Shown: piece after piece, positions 54,447 through 63,503 of the stretch
Numbering within the stretch: position 1 is the first letter of the stretch
Layout of the letters: every line of letters starts with the position of its first letter
Assembly (NCBI RefSeq): GCF_013407925.2
Contig: NZ_CP060201.1
Coordinates: 6,371,001-6,435,000 of the forward strand
Length of the DNA stretch: 64,000 bases
Direction of reading: 5' to 3'
Origin: Pseudomonas protegens
Lineage (GTDB): Bacteria; Pseudomonadota; Gammaproteobacteria; Pseudomonadales; Pseudomonadaceae
Position numbers and translations under genes: made by a program
The notes under the pieces: model-generated
Told to the model about the DNA's origin: nothing
What the model saw: the letters and a program-made list of their open reading frames with translations, nothing else
Database searches by the model: none

Positions 54447-56792
54447 GTGATCATTTCCAGGCAGTTCCCGCATGTTGCCCTTGCCGCCGTGTTGCTGAGC
54501 CTCGCTGGTGGCGTTCAGGCCCAGCCCCATCCACAGCCCCAGCCCGGCCCGGTCCAGGCCGAGATCCGCCGCACCAGCTTTGGTGTGCCACATATCCGTG
54601 CCGCCGACGAGCGCGGACTGGGCTATGGCATCGGTTACGCCTATGCCCAGGACAATCTGTGCCTGATGGCCAATGAAGTGCTGACGGTCAACGCCGAGCG
54701 CTCGCGGTATTTCGGTCCCGAGGGCCAGACCCTGGAGCAGCGCGACAACCTGGCCAGCGATGTGTTTTTCAGCTGGCTGAATACCCCCGAGGCGGTGGCG
54801 GCTTTCTGGCAGGCGCAGACTCCGGCGCTGCGCGAGCGCATGCAGGGCTATGTCGAAGGCTTCAACCGCCAGTTGCTCGAGCGCCGCGCTCAGGGCTTGC
54901 CGGAGCAGTGTCAGGGCGATTGGGTGCGGCCGCTGACCAGCGCCGATCTGGTGAAGCTGACCCGGCGCCTGCTGGTCGAGGGCGGCGCCGGCCAGTTCGC
55001 CGAAGCCCTGGCCGCGGCCACGCCCCCGGGAGCCCCTGCCCAGGCGGCGCTGAGTGGCAAGCAGTGGCAACTGGCGGCGGCCCGGCAACAGGGGTTTGCC
55101 CTGGATCGGGGCAGCAACGCCGTGGCGATTGGCGGCGAGCGTTCGTTCAACGGTCGCGGCCTGCTGCTGGCCAATCCGCATTTTCCCTGGATCGGCGGCA
55201 TGCGCTTCTATCAGATGCACCTGACCATTCCCGGCCAACTGGATGTGATGGGCGCCGCCTTGCCCGGTCTGCCCCTGATCAATATCGGCTTCAACCAGCA
55301 CCTGGCCTGGACCCACACCGTGGATACCTCCAAGCACTTCACCCTGTACCGCCTGCAACTGGACCCCAAGGAGCCGACCCGCTACCTGCTGGACGGTCGC
55401 TCGCTGCCATTGCAGCGTCAGGTGGTGACGGTGCAGGGCAAGGGCGCGGACGGCCGCTTGCAACCCCAGTCGCGGACCCTCTACAGCTCGGTGTTTGGCC
55501 CCATCGTGCAATGGCCGGGGGAGTTGGACTGGGACCACCAGTACGCCTACAGCTTGCGCGACGCCAACCTCGACAACAGCCGGGTGCTGGCCCAGTGGTA
55601 CGCGATGAACCAGGCCGGTAGCGTCAGCGATCTGCAAGACAGCGTGCACCGGTTGCAGGGCATTCCCTGGGTCAACACCCTGGCGGTGGATGACCAGGGC
55701 CGTGCGCTGTACATGAACCAGTCGGTGGTGCCCAACGTGACCCAGGCCAAGCTGGCGCAGTGCAGTGACCCGCGGGCCGGGACCCGGGTGATCGTTCTGG
55801 ATGGCTCGCGCAGCGCCTGTGCCTGGGACATCGATCCGGCCGCGGCGCAGCCGGGGATCTTCGCCGCCAGCCAGTTGCCGCAGCTGGCGCGCAACGACTA
55901 CCTGCAGCATTCCAATGACTCGGCCTGGATGGTCAACCCGGCGGCGCCGCTGCGGGGTTTCTCGCCGGTGATCAGCCAGCAGGACGTGCCGCTGAAGCTG
56001 CGCGCGCGTTTTGCCCTGGATCGCTTGAGCCGGATGCCCAAGGCCCAGGTCAGCGATCTGCAGCACATGGTCACGGACGATCAGGTGTACCTGGCCGGGC
56101 AGGTGATGCCGGACCTGCTGCAATTCTGCGCGCAGGACCTGGGGCCCGACGCCCAGCGACTGGCCGCGCTGTGCGCCAGCCTCAAGTCCTGGGACCGCAG
56201 CGCCGGATTGCAGGCGGGCCTGGGGCTCGTGCACTTCCAGGGCATCATGCAGCCGCTGTTGCAGAGTCCCGATATCTGGCGCGTAGCCTTCGATCCCAAG
56301 GACCCGCAGCACACGCCCCGTGGACTGGCCATCAGTCGTCCGCCGGTGACCCAGGCCCTGCGCGAGGCAATGCTGGCCTCGGCGCAGCAGGTGGAGCAGG
56401 CCGGGCTGGGCGCCGATGTGCGTTGGGGCGATATCCAGCAGGTGAGCCAGGGCGGACGGCCGACCCCGGTGCCCGGCGGTCCGGAAAGCCTGGGGGTGTA
56501 CAACGCCATCCAGAGCGTGCCGGGGGCGGACGGCAAGCGCGAGGTGGTCAGCGGCACCAGCTACCTGAATGTGGTCAGCTTCGACGAGCAGGGCCCGCGG
56601 GCCCTGGGGGTGCTGGCGTTCTCCCTGTCCAGCGATCCGGCCTCGGCGCATTTTCGCGACCAGACCGAGGCGTTCGCCCGTCATCAGTGGCAGGTGCTGC
56701 CCTTTACCGAGGCGCAGATCCGCGCCGATGGCCAGTATCAGTCGCAACTGATCGAGGAGCCGCGACAGGATTCCCAGCCGTTGGCCAAGTAG
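54447..56792 (+). CDS. pvdQ: Pyoverdine maturation / AHL acylase PvdQ
   Basis: A 781-residue Ntn-hydrolase precursor with a signal peptide (HVALAAVLLSLAGGVQA). The alpha chain runs to the self-cleavage site RGSNAVAIG, where Ser223 becomes the N-terminal nucleophile of the beta chain. Many stretches match PvdQ as I remember it: RAADERGLGYGIGYAYAQDN, LLLANPHFPW, HLAWTHTVDTS and LQGIPWVNTLA. It removes the fatty-acid chain of the pyoverdine precursor in the periplasm and hydrolyses long-chain acyl-homoserine lactones. The GTG start at 54447 follows AGGAG. A possible PvdS box is upstream. Confidence 0.92.
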   Translation: MIISRQFPHVALAAVLLSLAGGVQAQPHPQPQPGPVQAEIRRTSFGVPHIRAADERGLGYGIGYAYAQDNLCLMANEVLTVNAERSRYFGPEGQTLEQRDNLASDVFFSWLNTPEAVAAFWQAQTPALRERMQGYVEGFNRQLLERRAQGLPEQCQGDWVRPLTSADLVKLTRRLLVEGGAGQFAEALAAATPPGAPAQAALSGKQWQLAAARQQGFALDRGSNAVAIGGERSFNGRGLLLANPHFPWIGGMRFYQMHLTIPGQLDVMGAALPGLPLINIGFNQHLAWTHTVDTSKHFTLYRLQLDPKEPTRYLLDGRSLPLQRQVVTVQGKGADGRLQPQSRTLYSSVFGPIVQWPGELDWDHQYAYSLRDANLDNSRVLAQWYAMNQAGSVSDLQDSVHRLQGIPWVNTLAVDDQGRALYMNQSVVPNVTQAKLAQCSDPRAGTRVIVLDGSRSACAWDIDPAAAQPGIFAASQLPQLARNDYLQHSNDSAWMVNPAAPLRGFSPVISQQDVPLKLRARFALDRLSRMPKAQVSDLQHMVTDDQVYLAGQVMPDLLQFCAQDLGPDAQRLAALCASLKSWDRSAGLQAGLGLVHFQGIMQPLLQSPDIWRVAFDPKDPQHTPRGLAISRPPVTQALREAMLASAQQVEQAGLGADVRWGDIQQVSQGGRPTPVPGGPESLGVYNAIQSVPGADGKREVVSGTSYLNVVSFDEQGPRALGVLAFSLSSDPASAHFRDQTEAFARHQWQVLPFTEAQIRADGQYQSQLIEEPRQDSQPLAK

Positions 56793-56819
56793 TGGGTGTC
56801 AGAGGTTGAAGTGAATCGA

Positions 56820-56854
56820 GGCCGCCCCCGCAACGGGGCGGCCTTCAGCTTTTT
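56820..56854 (+). terminator. Terminator after pvdQ
   Basis: GGCCGCCCC / GGGGCGGCC, 9 bp perfect arms, is followed by TTCAGCTTTTT. It ends the pvdQ transcript and abuts the stop codon of the opposing fpvR-like gene. Confidence 0.8.
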
Positions 56855-57846
56855 GGCGGGGACTGGGGCAACGAGTTGATCACCGGATTGCCTTGGTGAT
56901 TGCGCGTCAGGTAGACCGGCAGCACCTTGGGCAGCGAGGCCAGCAGGCTCTTGACCTCCCGAGTGTTGTAGATGCCGCCGACACGGATGCTGCCGGTCTG
57001 GCTGTCGGCCAGTTGCACCGGGGTATCCAGATAGCGATTGATCAGTGGCAGGGCCTCGCTGAGGGACAGGTTGTCCAGCACCAGCTTGCCGCTGCGCCAG
57101 GCCAGGGAACTGTCGTTGCTGTAGGTCTGGCTGATCTGCGGCGCGTAGTCGCCTTCCTGATAGCGGGCCTGCATGCCGGGCTCCAGGCGGAAGCCCTCGC
57201 CAGGCTGGGCGGTGTTGCTGTTGACCAGCACCGAGCCCTGCAGCAGGGTGACCCGCACCTGGTCTTCATACATCCACACATTGAACTGGGTGCCGGTGAC
57301 CTTGATCTGGCCGCGGGCGGCCTTGACCACGAAAGGGTGGGCGCTGTCGTGGCTGACCTTGAAGAACGCCTCGCCCTTGTTCAGGGTGACCCGGCGCTGG
57401 TCCTTGTAGTTGCTGTAGGTCAGGGCGCTGCCCAGGTTCAGCTCGACCTGGCTGCCATCGGCCAGGGTCACGCTGCGCAGGCTGTCGCCGGCTTCGAAGC
57501 GTTCGTAGGACGAGGGCAGCCAGCCCAGTTCCCAGCCGCTGTAGGCGGCCAGGGGCAGGGCGCACAGGGCAATGGCCGCGGCCACGCCGTAACGCTGCCA
57601 ACTGCGCCGTGGCGCAGGCTGGGGCGCCGGGGTCGACAGGGCGGAGGGCGGCAGTTGATCGGCCACTTCCCAGATTTCCCGCATGGCCTGGTATTCGAAG
57701 GCGTGCAGTGGGTCGGCATCATGCCATTGCTGAAAGGCCAGGCGTTCGGCATCGCTGCAGTCTGCTTCGTGCAGGCGCATGCACCATTGCGCCGCAGCCT
57801 GGGTAATGGCGTCGTACTCGGCTTCTGAGAGGATCTGTTGGCTCAT
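56845..57846 (-). CDS. fpvR: FecR/FpvR-type anti-sigma factor
   Basis: A 333-residue protein. A cytoplasmic N-terminal DUF4880-like part (about 1-84, AAQWCMRLHEADCSDAERLA) is followed by one membrane helix (87-102) and a periplasmic FecR domain (DGSQVELNLGSALTYSNY, RVTLNKGEAFFKV, TGTQFNVWMYEDQVRVTLLQ). The length matches FpvR, the regulator that restrains PvdS and FpvI until ferripyoverdine is bound, and its neighbour is pvdQ. No FecI-type sigma gene is adjacent, so its partner lies outside the window. FecR of another siderophore system is the alternative. Confidence 0.8.
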   Translation of the reverse strand: MSQQILSEAEYDAITQAAAQWCMRLHEADCSDAERLAFQQWHDADPLHAFEYQAMREIWEVADQLPPSALSTPAPQPAPRRSWQRYGVAAAIALCALPLAAYSGWELGWLPSSYERFEAGDSLRSVTLADGSQVELNLGSALTYSNYKDQRRVTLNKGEAFFKVSHDSAHPFVVKAARGQIKVTGTQFNVWMYEDQVRVTLLQGSVLVNSNTAQPGEGFRLEPGMQARYQEGDYAPQISQTYSNDSSLAWRSGKLVLDNLSLSEALPLINRYLDTPVQLADSQTGSIRVGGIYNTREVKSLLASLPKVLPVYLTRNHQGNPVINSLPQSPPKS

Positions 57847-58032
57847 TGACTCTTCCTGATTTCGCGCATTCTACCCTTCGCGACAAGCCTTGGAGAACAA
57901 CCATGATGGCGATTGCCCAGTAACCTCGGGTTATTTTCATCCGCGACGGCCCTCGGCGGCGCTGCGGACAGGGCTGCGGATACCGCCGCAAGGGGGGATC
58001 CTGGCACTTTCCCTGCAAGCTGCAGGCGGTGG

Positions 58033-58063
58033 TTGACAGGGTTGCGGCTCGGCGTTGTTTAAT
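58033..58063 (+). promoter_or_regulatory. Possible sigma-70 promoter of dpkA
   Basis: A perfect TTGACA (58033-58038) and TTTAAT (58058-58063) lie 19 bp apart and 50 bp before the start codon. The spacing is on the long side. The segment 57847-58112 has no other feature I can name. Confidence 0.4.
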
Positions 58064-58112
58064 CGCGGGTCACGCGCTGTTGCCCCCTCCAATAATTACT
58101 CTGGAGCTTCAG

Positions 58113-59150
58113 ATGTCTGCCTCGTCCCCGGTTGTTGATACCCCCTCTGAATACCTGTCTTTTCCGGCGCTGGTGCAGTTGCTGGAGACGATTTTCCTGG
58201 GCCACGGCTGTCGCGCCGACGTCGCCCGTTGCCTGGCCGAGAACTGCGCCGGCGCCGAGCGCGACGGCGCCCACAGTCACGGCGTGTTCCGTATTCCCGG
58301 CTACGTCTCGACCCTGGCCAGTGGCTGGGTCAATGGCCAGGCGCAACCGGTGGTGGAAGACGTGGCCGCCGCCTTTGTCCGGGTCGATGCCGGCAACGGG
58401 TTTGCCCAGCCGGCCCTGGCGGCGGCCCGCGAGCTGCTGGTGCACAAGGCCCGCGAGGCCGGGATTGCCGTCCTGGCGATCCGCAACTCGCACCATTTCG
58501 CCGCACTCTGGCCGGATGTCGAACCCTTTGCCGAACAAGGGCTGGTGGCCTTGAGCGTGGTCAACAGCATGACCTGCGTGGTGCCCCACGGGGCCGACCG
58601 GCCATTGTTCGGCACCAACCCGATCGCCTTCGCCGCGCCCCAGGCCCAGGGCCAGCCGATTGTCTTCGACCTGGCCACCAGCGCCATTGCCCATGGCGAT
58701 GTGCAGATTGCCGCGCGCGAGGGCAAGCGCCTGCCCCTGGGCATTGGCGTCGACAGGCTGGGGCAGCCGACCCAGGACCCCAAGGCGATCCTCGAAGGCG
58801 GGGCGCTGCTGCCCTTTGGTGGGCACAAGGGCTCGGCGCTGTCGATGATGGTGGAACTGCTCGCTGCGGCGCTGACGGGCGGCCATTTCTCTTTCGAGTT
58901 CGACTGGTCCAATCATCCCGGGGCCAAGACGCCCTGGACCGGGCAGTTGCTGATCGTCATCGATCCGAGCAAGGCCGCCGGGCAGAGCTTCGCCGAGCGC
59001 AGCCAGGAACTGGTGCGGCAGATGCACGCGGTGGGGCTCAAGCGTCTGCCCGGGGAGCGCCGGCATCAGCAGCGCGAGCGTTCGCTGCAACAAGGGATTG
59101 CCATCGACGCTGCGCAACTGCAGCGCTTGCGGGATCTGGCGCGGGGCTGA
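58113..59150 (+). CDS. dpkA: Delta1-piperideine-2-carboxylate/pyrroline-2-carboxylate reductase DpkA
   Basis: A 345-residue Ldh/MDH_2-family NADPH reductase, full length. It agrees closely with Pseudomonas DpkA as I remember it: RDGAHSHGVFRIPGYVSTLA, NSHHFAALWPDVEPFAEQGL, NPIAFAAP, DLATSAIAHGDVQIAAR and LPFGGHKGSALSMMVELLAA. It reduces the cyclic imines formed from D-lysine and D-proline catabolism. It forms L-pipecolate and L-proline. The ATG at 58113 follows GGAG. It lies alone, followed by a terminator-like hairpin. Confidence 0.93.
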   Translation: MSASSPVVDTPSEYLSFPALVQLLETIFLGHGCRADVARCLAENCAGAERDGAHSHGVFRIPGYVSTLASGWVNGQAQPVVEDVAAAFVRVDAGNGFAQPALAAARELLVHKAREAGIAVLAIRNSHHFAALWPDVEPFAEQGLVALSVVNSMTCVVPHGADRPLFGTNPIAFAAPQAQGQPIVFDLATSAIAHGDVQIAAREGKRLPLGIGVDRLGQPTQDPKAILEGGALLPFGGHKGSALSMMVELLAAALTGGHFSFEFDWSNHPGAKTPWTGQLLIVIDPSKAAGQSFAERSQELVRQMHAVGLKRLPGERRHQQRERSLQQGIAIDAAQLQRLRDLARG

Positions 59151-59162
59151 AGGACACAGAAA

Positions 59163-59195
59163 TGCAGGCCGGGCCGGCGAGGGGCCCGGCCTGCA
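59163..59195. terminator. Bidirectional hairpin after dpkA
   Basis: TGCAGGCCGGGCC / GGCCCGGCCTGCA, 13 bp perfect arms with a 7-nt loop, lies between the convergent dpkA and DUF883 genes. No T run follows. Confidence 0.65.
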
Positions 59196-59201
59196 GGGCG
59201 G

Positions 59202-59522
59202 TCAGGAACGACGGCCGAGCAACAGACCGACCACCAGCCCGACACCGGCGGAGATGGCCACGGTCTGCCACGGATGGCCACCGATGTACTGCTCGGTGGC
59301 ATCCACCACCGGCTTGCTGCGTTCGCGCACATGGCTCACCGAATCCAGCGCCTGCTTGAGCTTGAGGCTCACCTGCCGGCGCAGGCTTTCACCTTCTTCG
59401 CCCACCAGGGTGGCGCTGCCCTTGAGTAGTTTTTCCGACTCTTCGATCAGCGCCTGCAACTCGCTGAAGGCCTGATCCTTGATTTGATCGTTTTCCGCTT
59501 GCGCGGCTGATTTACGAGGCAT
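59202..59522 (-). CDS. DUF883 (ElaB/YqjD-like) inner-membrane protein
   Basis: A 106-residue protein. A charged helical part (about 1-85, LIEESEKLLKGSATLVGEEG) leads to a C-terminal membrane segment (TVAISAGVGLVVGLLLG) and RRS. This is the family of E. coli ElaB/YqjD, stationary-phase membrane proteins that can bind ribosomes. The start follows AAGGA. Confidence 0.9.
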   Translation of the reverse strand: MPRKSAAQAENDQIKDQAFSELQALIEESEKLLKGSATLVGEEGESLRRQVSLKLKQALDSVSHVRERSKPVVDATEQYIGGHPWQTVAISAGVGLVVGLLLGRRS

Positions 59523-59650
59523 GAAGTTTTTCCTTGGACAATGTGAACGGTGGTGCATGAGCGCCTTGTGCAGCACCAGGCCAGCTCAAGCCGATTGCAG
59601 TCTGCGGCAGCGGCTGCAGTGATCGGGTACCTGCAATGGAGTCCGGTGCC

Positions 59651-59678
59651 GGGGCAAAAGTTGCAGCCATTTTGCCCC
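59651..59678. promoter_or_regulatory. Inverted repeat GGGGCAAAA-N10-TTTTGCCCC
   Basis: Perfect 9 bp arms lie 77 bp before the small gene at 59756. It is an operator candidate or an attenuator-like stem; the T run in the second arm also fits part of a terminator. Confidence 0.4.
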
Positions 59679-59755
59679 TTGCTCGCCAGCCCGGGGTAAA
59701 CCCGTCAGCCCCTACAGTGTAAGATGTCGCCTATTTTACGCAGCAGGAATTTCCC

Positions 59756-60010
59756 ATGAGTTTCAATCTGGCTAACAAGCCCCTGGCCGAACGCGCCGCC
59801 ATCGAGGACGAGAAGTCCCGTCTGTTCGAACTGTGGCAGAGCAACCTGGGCAAGGCCAAGGGCGAGGGCGCGCGGTTGTTCGGCGAGCGCGGCAAGCGCA
59901 AGGGCAAGTGGGCCGAGTGGGTCCGTGCCGAACTCGACGGCATGTCGCCGCCGGAGTTCTCCAACATGGTGCGCAGCGAAGTCAATCGCCTGATGGCGGC
60001 GAACAAGTAA
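59756..60010 (+). CDS. 84-residue conserved-looking basic protein
   Basis: An 84-residue soluble protein with alternating Lys/Arg and Glu/Ala helices (ERAAIEDEKSRLFELWQSNL), then a basic stretch (ERGKRKGKWAEWVRAELDGM) and SPPEFSNMVRSEVNRL. No domain known to me. The start follows AGGAA. Its 3' end overlaps that of the LysR gene on the other strand by 29 bp. The basic, helical makeup allows a nucleic-acid-binding role, but that is a guess. Confidence 0.65.
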   Translation: MSFNLANKPLAERAAIEDEKSRLFELWQSNLGKAKGEGARLFGERGKRKGKWAEWVRAELDGMSPPEFSNMVRSEVNRLMAANK

Positions 60011-60917
60011 GGGCGAAACTCTCGACGATCGCCTCGCGCACCTTCACCAGCAGCGGATCGGTCTGCGGGCTGGTGCGCCAGCCCAGCTCGATCGGATAAC
60101 GCGGCAGCGCCAGGGGGCAGGGCAGCAGTTGCAGGCCGGTGAGCTCGGCGATGCGCCGGGCGGCATGGTCGGGAATGGTCGCCACCGCCTGGCTGCCCTT
60201 GAGCAGAAAGGGCAGCGCCGCAAAGTGCGTGGTCGAGGCGCACACCCGGCGACTGAGGCCCAGGTTCGCCAGGCCTTCATCGGTGATGCCGATAAAGCCC
60301 TGGGACGACACCAGCAGGTGCTCACGCGCAACGAACTCTTCAAGGCTGATGCCTTGCTGCCCGGGAGCCAGGCTGGCCGGGTCGGCCAGGCACAGGTAAG
60401 CCCCTTCCCCCAGTACCTGGCGGCTGAGCAGGCGTTCGGCAAAACCGCCGGCACTGATGGCCAGGTCGACACTGCGCTGCAACAGCGCCTCGGCGACGAT
60501 CTGGCTGTGGGTCTGGCGGAAAATCAGCCGCAGCTTGGGCGCCCGCCGGGCCACGGCCTCGATCATCTGCCGGCCATAGGCAATCTCGAAATCATCCGAC
60601 AGCCCGAGCGTCACCGAGCGCCCCTGATAATCGCCGGTGTCCGGGGCGACCATGGCCAGGCTCTGGCGGCATTTGTTCAGGGCATCGCTGACCACCGGCT
60701 TCAACTGATTGGCCTTGAGGGTCGGTGCCAGCCCGCGCCCGGTGCGCACGAACAGCGGGTCGCCATACAGCTCCCGCAGCCGGCGCAAGGCCGCGCTCAT
60801 CGCCGATTGGGTGACCCCCAGGCGCAGGGCGGCGCGGCTGGCGCTGGACTCGTCATGCAAGGCTTCGAAGGCCTTGAGCAGGTTGAGATCGACGCTGGCG
60901 ATATTCATCTGGTTCAT
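59982..60917 (-). CDS. LysR-type regulator, divergent from the nitrilase
   Basis: A 311-residue LTTR. The helix-turn-helix reads SASRAALRLGVTQSAMSAAL, with the linker after GDPLFVRTGRGLAPT, as in the NodD/NahR-like branch. The effector domain follows (VTLGLSDDFEIAYGRQMIEA). It is divergent from the nitrilase gene across 84 bp and probably regulates it. The ATG at 60917 was chosen over 60908; neither has a strong Shine-Dalgarno. Its 3' end runs into the small gene at 59756. Confidence 0.88.
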   Translation of the reverse strand: MNQMNIASVDLNLLKAFEALHDESSASRAALRLGVTQSAMSAALRRLRELYGDPLFVRTGRGLAPTLKANQLKPVVSDALNKCRQSLAMVAPDTGDYQGRSVTLGLSDDFEIAYGRQMIEAVARRAPKLRLIFRQTHSQIVAEALLQRSVDLAISAGGFAERLLSRQVLGEGAYLCLADPASLAPGQQGISLEEFVAREHLLVSSQGFIGITDEGLANLGLSRRVCASTTHFAALPFLLKGSQAVATIPDHAARRIAELTGLQLLPCPLALPRYPIELGWRTSPQTDPLLVKVREAIVESFALTCSPPSGD

Positions 60918-61001
60918 ATCATTAAGCACTGAGTTGGGGTTTATCGATGATCGGCGGCGCCCGCAGAATGCGCAACACCTGATCCTTCGAGGAAACACGT
61001 C

Positions 61002-61922
61002 ATGCCCAAGTCCATCGTCGCTGCCCTGCAAATCGGTGCCCTGCCTGAAGGCAAGGCGGCCACCCTGGAGCAGATCCTGTCTTACCAAGCCGCCATCATC
61101 GAGGCCGGTGCGCAACTGGTGGTGATGCCCGAAGCGCTGCTCGGGGGCTACCCCAAGGGGGAAGGCTTCGGCACCCAGCTGGGCTATCGCCTGCCGGAAG
61201 GGCGCGAGGCCTTCGCCCGCTACTTTGCCAATGCCATCGACGTCCCCGGGGCCGAAACCGAGGCCCTGGCCGGGCTGTCGGCGCGGACCGGGGCCAACCT
61301 GGTGCTGGGGGTGATCGAGCGCAGCGGCAGTACCTTGTATTGCACGGCGCTGTATTTCGACCCGCAGGCGGGGCTGGTGGGCAAGCACCGCAAATTGATG
61401 CCCACCGGCACCGAGCGGCTGATCTGGGGCAAGGGCGACGGCTCGACCCTGCCGGTGCTGGACACCCAGGTCGGCCGGCTTGGCGCGGTGATCTGCTGGG
61501 AAAACATGATGCCGCTGCTGCGCACCGCGATGTATGCCCAGGGCATCGAAGTCTGGTGCGCGCCGACGGTGGACGAGCGGGAAATGTGGCAAGTGAGCAT
61601 GCGCCACATTGCCCATGAAGGTCGCTGCTTCGTGGTCAGTGCCTGTCAGGTGCAGGCCTCGCCGGAGGAACTGGGGCTGGAGATTGCCAACTGGCCGGCG
61701 CAGCGGCCGTTGATTGCCGGCGGCAGCGTGATCGTCGGGCCCATGGGCGATGTGCTGGCCGGGCCGCTGGTGGGCCGTGCCGGGCTGATCAGCGCCGAGA
61801 TCGACACCGCCGATCTGGTGCGCGCGCGTTATGACTACGACGTGGCCGGCCATTACGCGCGCCCGGATGTATTTGAACTGAGCGTGGACCAGCGCCCCCG
61901 TCCCGGGGTGCGCTTTACCTGA
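61002..61922 (+). CDS. Nitrilase-family carbon-nitrogen hydrolase
   Basis: A 306-residue protein with the full triad: Glu44 in [10 protein letters not shown], Lys131 in KHRKLMPT and Cys165 in VICWENMMP. The CWENMMP motif is typical of true nitrilases (branch 1) of Pseudomonas rather than amidases. It would turn a nitrile directly into the acid and ammonia. The substrate is unknown. GAGGAA precedes the start. Its 3' end overlaps the GNAT gene on the other strand by 8 bp. Confidence 0.92.
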   Translation: MPKSIVAALQIGALPEGKAATLEQILSYQAAIIEAGAQLVVMPEALLGGYPKGEGFGTQLGYRLPEGREAFARYFANAIDVPGAETEALAGLSARTGANLVLGVIERSGSTLYCTALYFDPQAGLVGKHRKLMPTGTERLIWGKGDGSTLPVLDTQVGRLGAVICWENMMPLLRTAMYAQGIEVWCAPTVDEREMWQVSMRHIAHEGRCFVVSACQVQASPEELGLEIANWPAQRPLIAGGSVIVGPMGDVLAGPLVGRAGLISAEIDTADLVRARYDYDVAGHYARPDVFELSVDQRPRPGVRFT

Positions 61923-62463
61923 GCCGGCGCCATTCCTCGCGGGTGATTTCCCACAGGTCCACGGGGAAGCGTCCGCTGACGAACTCGCCTGCTTCCGAGC
62001 GGATCAGGCGCATGCCGCCACGCTCGGAAATCCGCCGCGAACCCTGGTTCGGCGCCGCCTTGGGCACCCGCATCAGCGGTTGTTGCAGCACCTCGAACCA
62101 ATAGTGGTCCACCGCCTCGCAGGCCTCGCTCATGTAGCCATGGCCCTGCCATGCCGGAGCCAGCCAAAAGCCGCGGTGGTTATCGGTTTCATCCATCAGG
62201 CTGATGCTGCCGATCATCTGCCCGGGGTTGCTGCGCAGGCGCAGGGTCCAGTGCCATTCCGTGCCCCGGGCCATCGCCGGCAGCGCCAGGTCCCGCACGA
62301 AGCTCAAGGCGCCGTCGGCCGGGTAGGGCCAGGGCACCAGGGCGTTGAGGTAGCGCACCACCTCCCAGTGTGGAAACAGTTGCTGGATGGCCTCGGCGTC
62401 CGCCAGTTCCAGGGGCCGCAGCAATAGCCGCTCGGTGTGCAGGGTGGGCAGGCTGCCAATCAT
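61915..62463 (-). CDS. GNAT N-acetyltransferase (RimJ/RimL-like)
   Basis: A 182-residue acetyltransferase: [20 protein letters not shown] at the start, acetyl-CoA loop [18 protein letters not shown] (about 105-122), and a conserved Asn in [17 protein letters not shown]. It would acetylate a protein N-terminus or a small amine. The start at 62463 follows AAGGAG and lies 2 bp after the stop of the LysR gene, so the two form an operon. Confidence 0.9.
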   Translation of the reverse strand: MIGSLPTLHTERLLLRPLELADAEAIQQLFPHWEVVRYLNALVPWPYPADGALSFVRDLALPAMARGTEWHWTLRLRSNPGQMIGSISLMDETDNHRGFWLAPAWQGHGYMSEACEAVDHYWFEVLQQPLMRVPKAAPNQGSRRISERGGMRLIRSEAGEFVSGRFPVDLWEITREEWRRLR

Positions 62464-62465
62464 GA

Positions 62466-63374
62466 TCAGGACTCCTTGTGCGGCTTGCCGAGCAGCAGGT
62501 GCTCGCCGAGAAAGTCGACGAACACCCGCAGCTTGGGCAGCAGGTGCCGGCTGTTGGGCCAGAGGATAGAGAACTTGCCGCGCTCTTGCTGGTAGTCGTC
62601 CAGCACCGACACCAGGCTGCCGTCGGCCAGGGCGCCGCCAACCACGAAGTCCGGTACGTAGGCGATGCCCAGGCCCTGGGTCGCGGCATGGATCAGCGAC
62701 TCCAGGTTGTTGCTGGTCAAGGCGCTGCCCAGCACCAGCGGCGCGGCGCTGTCGGCCAGGTGCAGGCGCCACTGTTGCAGTTGGGTGCCGCCGGGAAACT
62801 TGTAGCGCAGGCAGGCGTGGTGCTCCAGGTCCCTGGGGGTCTGGGGCGTGCCGCGGCGGGCGAAGTAGCCGGGCGCGCCCACCAGTACGAAGCCGAAGGG
62901 CCCGAGGCTGCGGGACTTGAGCTGGGAATCCGGCAACTCGCCGCTGCGGATCACCGCATCCACCCCTTCGGCGATGACGTCGATCAGCCGGTCGTTGAAA
63001 TCCAGGTCCAGTTCGATGTCCGGGTAGCGCGCGGAGAACGCCGGGAGGATCGGCAGCAGCATGCGGTAGCCGATGGCCGGCAGGCTGACCCGCAAGCGCC
63101 CCCGGGGCGCATCGCTGAGCCGCGCCAGTTCGGCCTCGGCTTCCTGTACCTGATCGACGATGCGCTGGCCGCGTTCGTAGAACAGCGTGCCTTCGTCGGT
63201 CAGGCTGAGGCGCCGGGTGCTGCGGTTGAGCAGGCGCACGCCGAGCCGCTGTTCCAGGCGCGACAACGCCTTGCCCACGGCCGAGGCGGACAGCCCCAGG
63301 CGCTCGCCGGCGGCCACCAGGCTGCCACTCTGGACCACGCAGACAAACACGTGCAGGCCGTTCAGGTTGTCCAT
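62466..63374 (-). CDS. LysR-type regulator, divergent from an MFS transporter
   Basis: A 302-residue LTTR of the AaeR/PtxR-like branch. The helix-turn-helix is SLVAAGERLGLSASAVGKAL, with LLNRSTRRLSLTDEGTLFYE after it. The effector domain contains DLDLDFNDRLIDVIAEGVDA-like sequence. The ATG at 63374 follows GAGGT. It is divergent from the MFS gene across 129 bp and leads the GNAT gene downstream, so one or both could be targets. Confidence 0.92.
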   Translation of the reverse strand: MDNLNGLHVFVCVVQSGSLVAAGERLGLSASAVGKALSRLEQRLGVRLLNRSTRRLSLTDEGTLFYERGQRIVDQVQEAEAELARLSDAPRGRLRVSLPAIGYRMLLPILPAFSARYPDIELDLDFNDRLIDVIAEGVDAVIRSGELPDSQLKSRSLGPFGFVLVGAPGYFARRGTPQTPRDLEHHACLRYKFPGGTQLQQWRLHLADSAAPLVLGSALTSNNLESLIHAATQGLGIAYVPDFVVGGALADGSLVSVLDDYQQERGKFSILWPNSRHLLPKLRVFVDFLGEHLLLGKPHKES

Positions 63375-63503
63375 GGTGCACCTCGATTGCAGCGTTTTTG
63401 TCGGTAAAGAGCGGAATAATGCCCTGTTTTTTATCGATTGCGGCCTGCCTATCCTGGGTTTTTCTTCCATCGGCCCTGATTGCCAGGGCGTGCAGAGGTG
63501 TCC

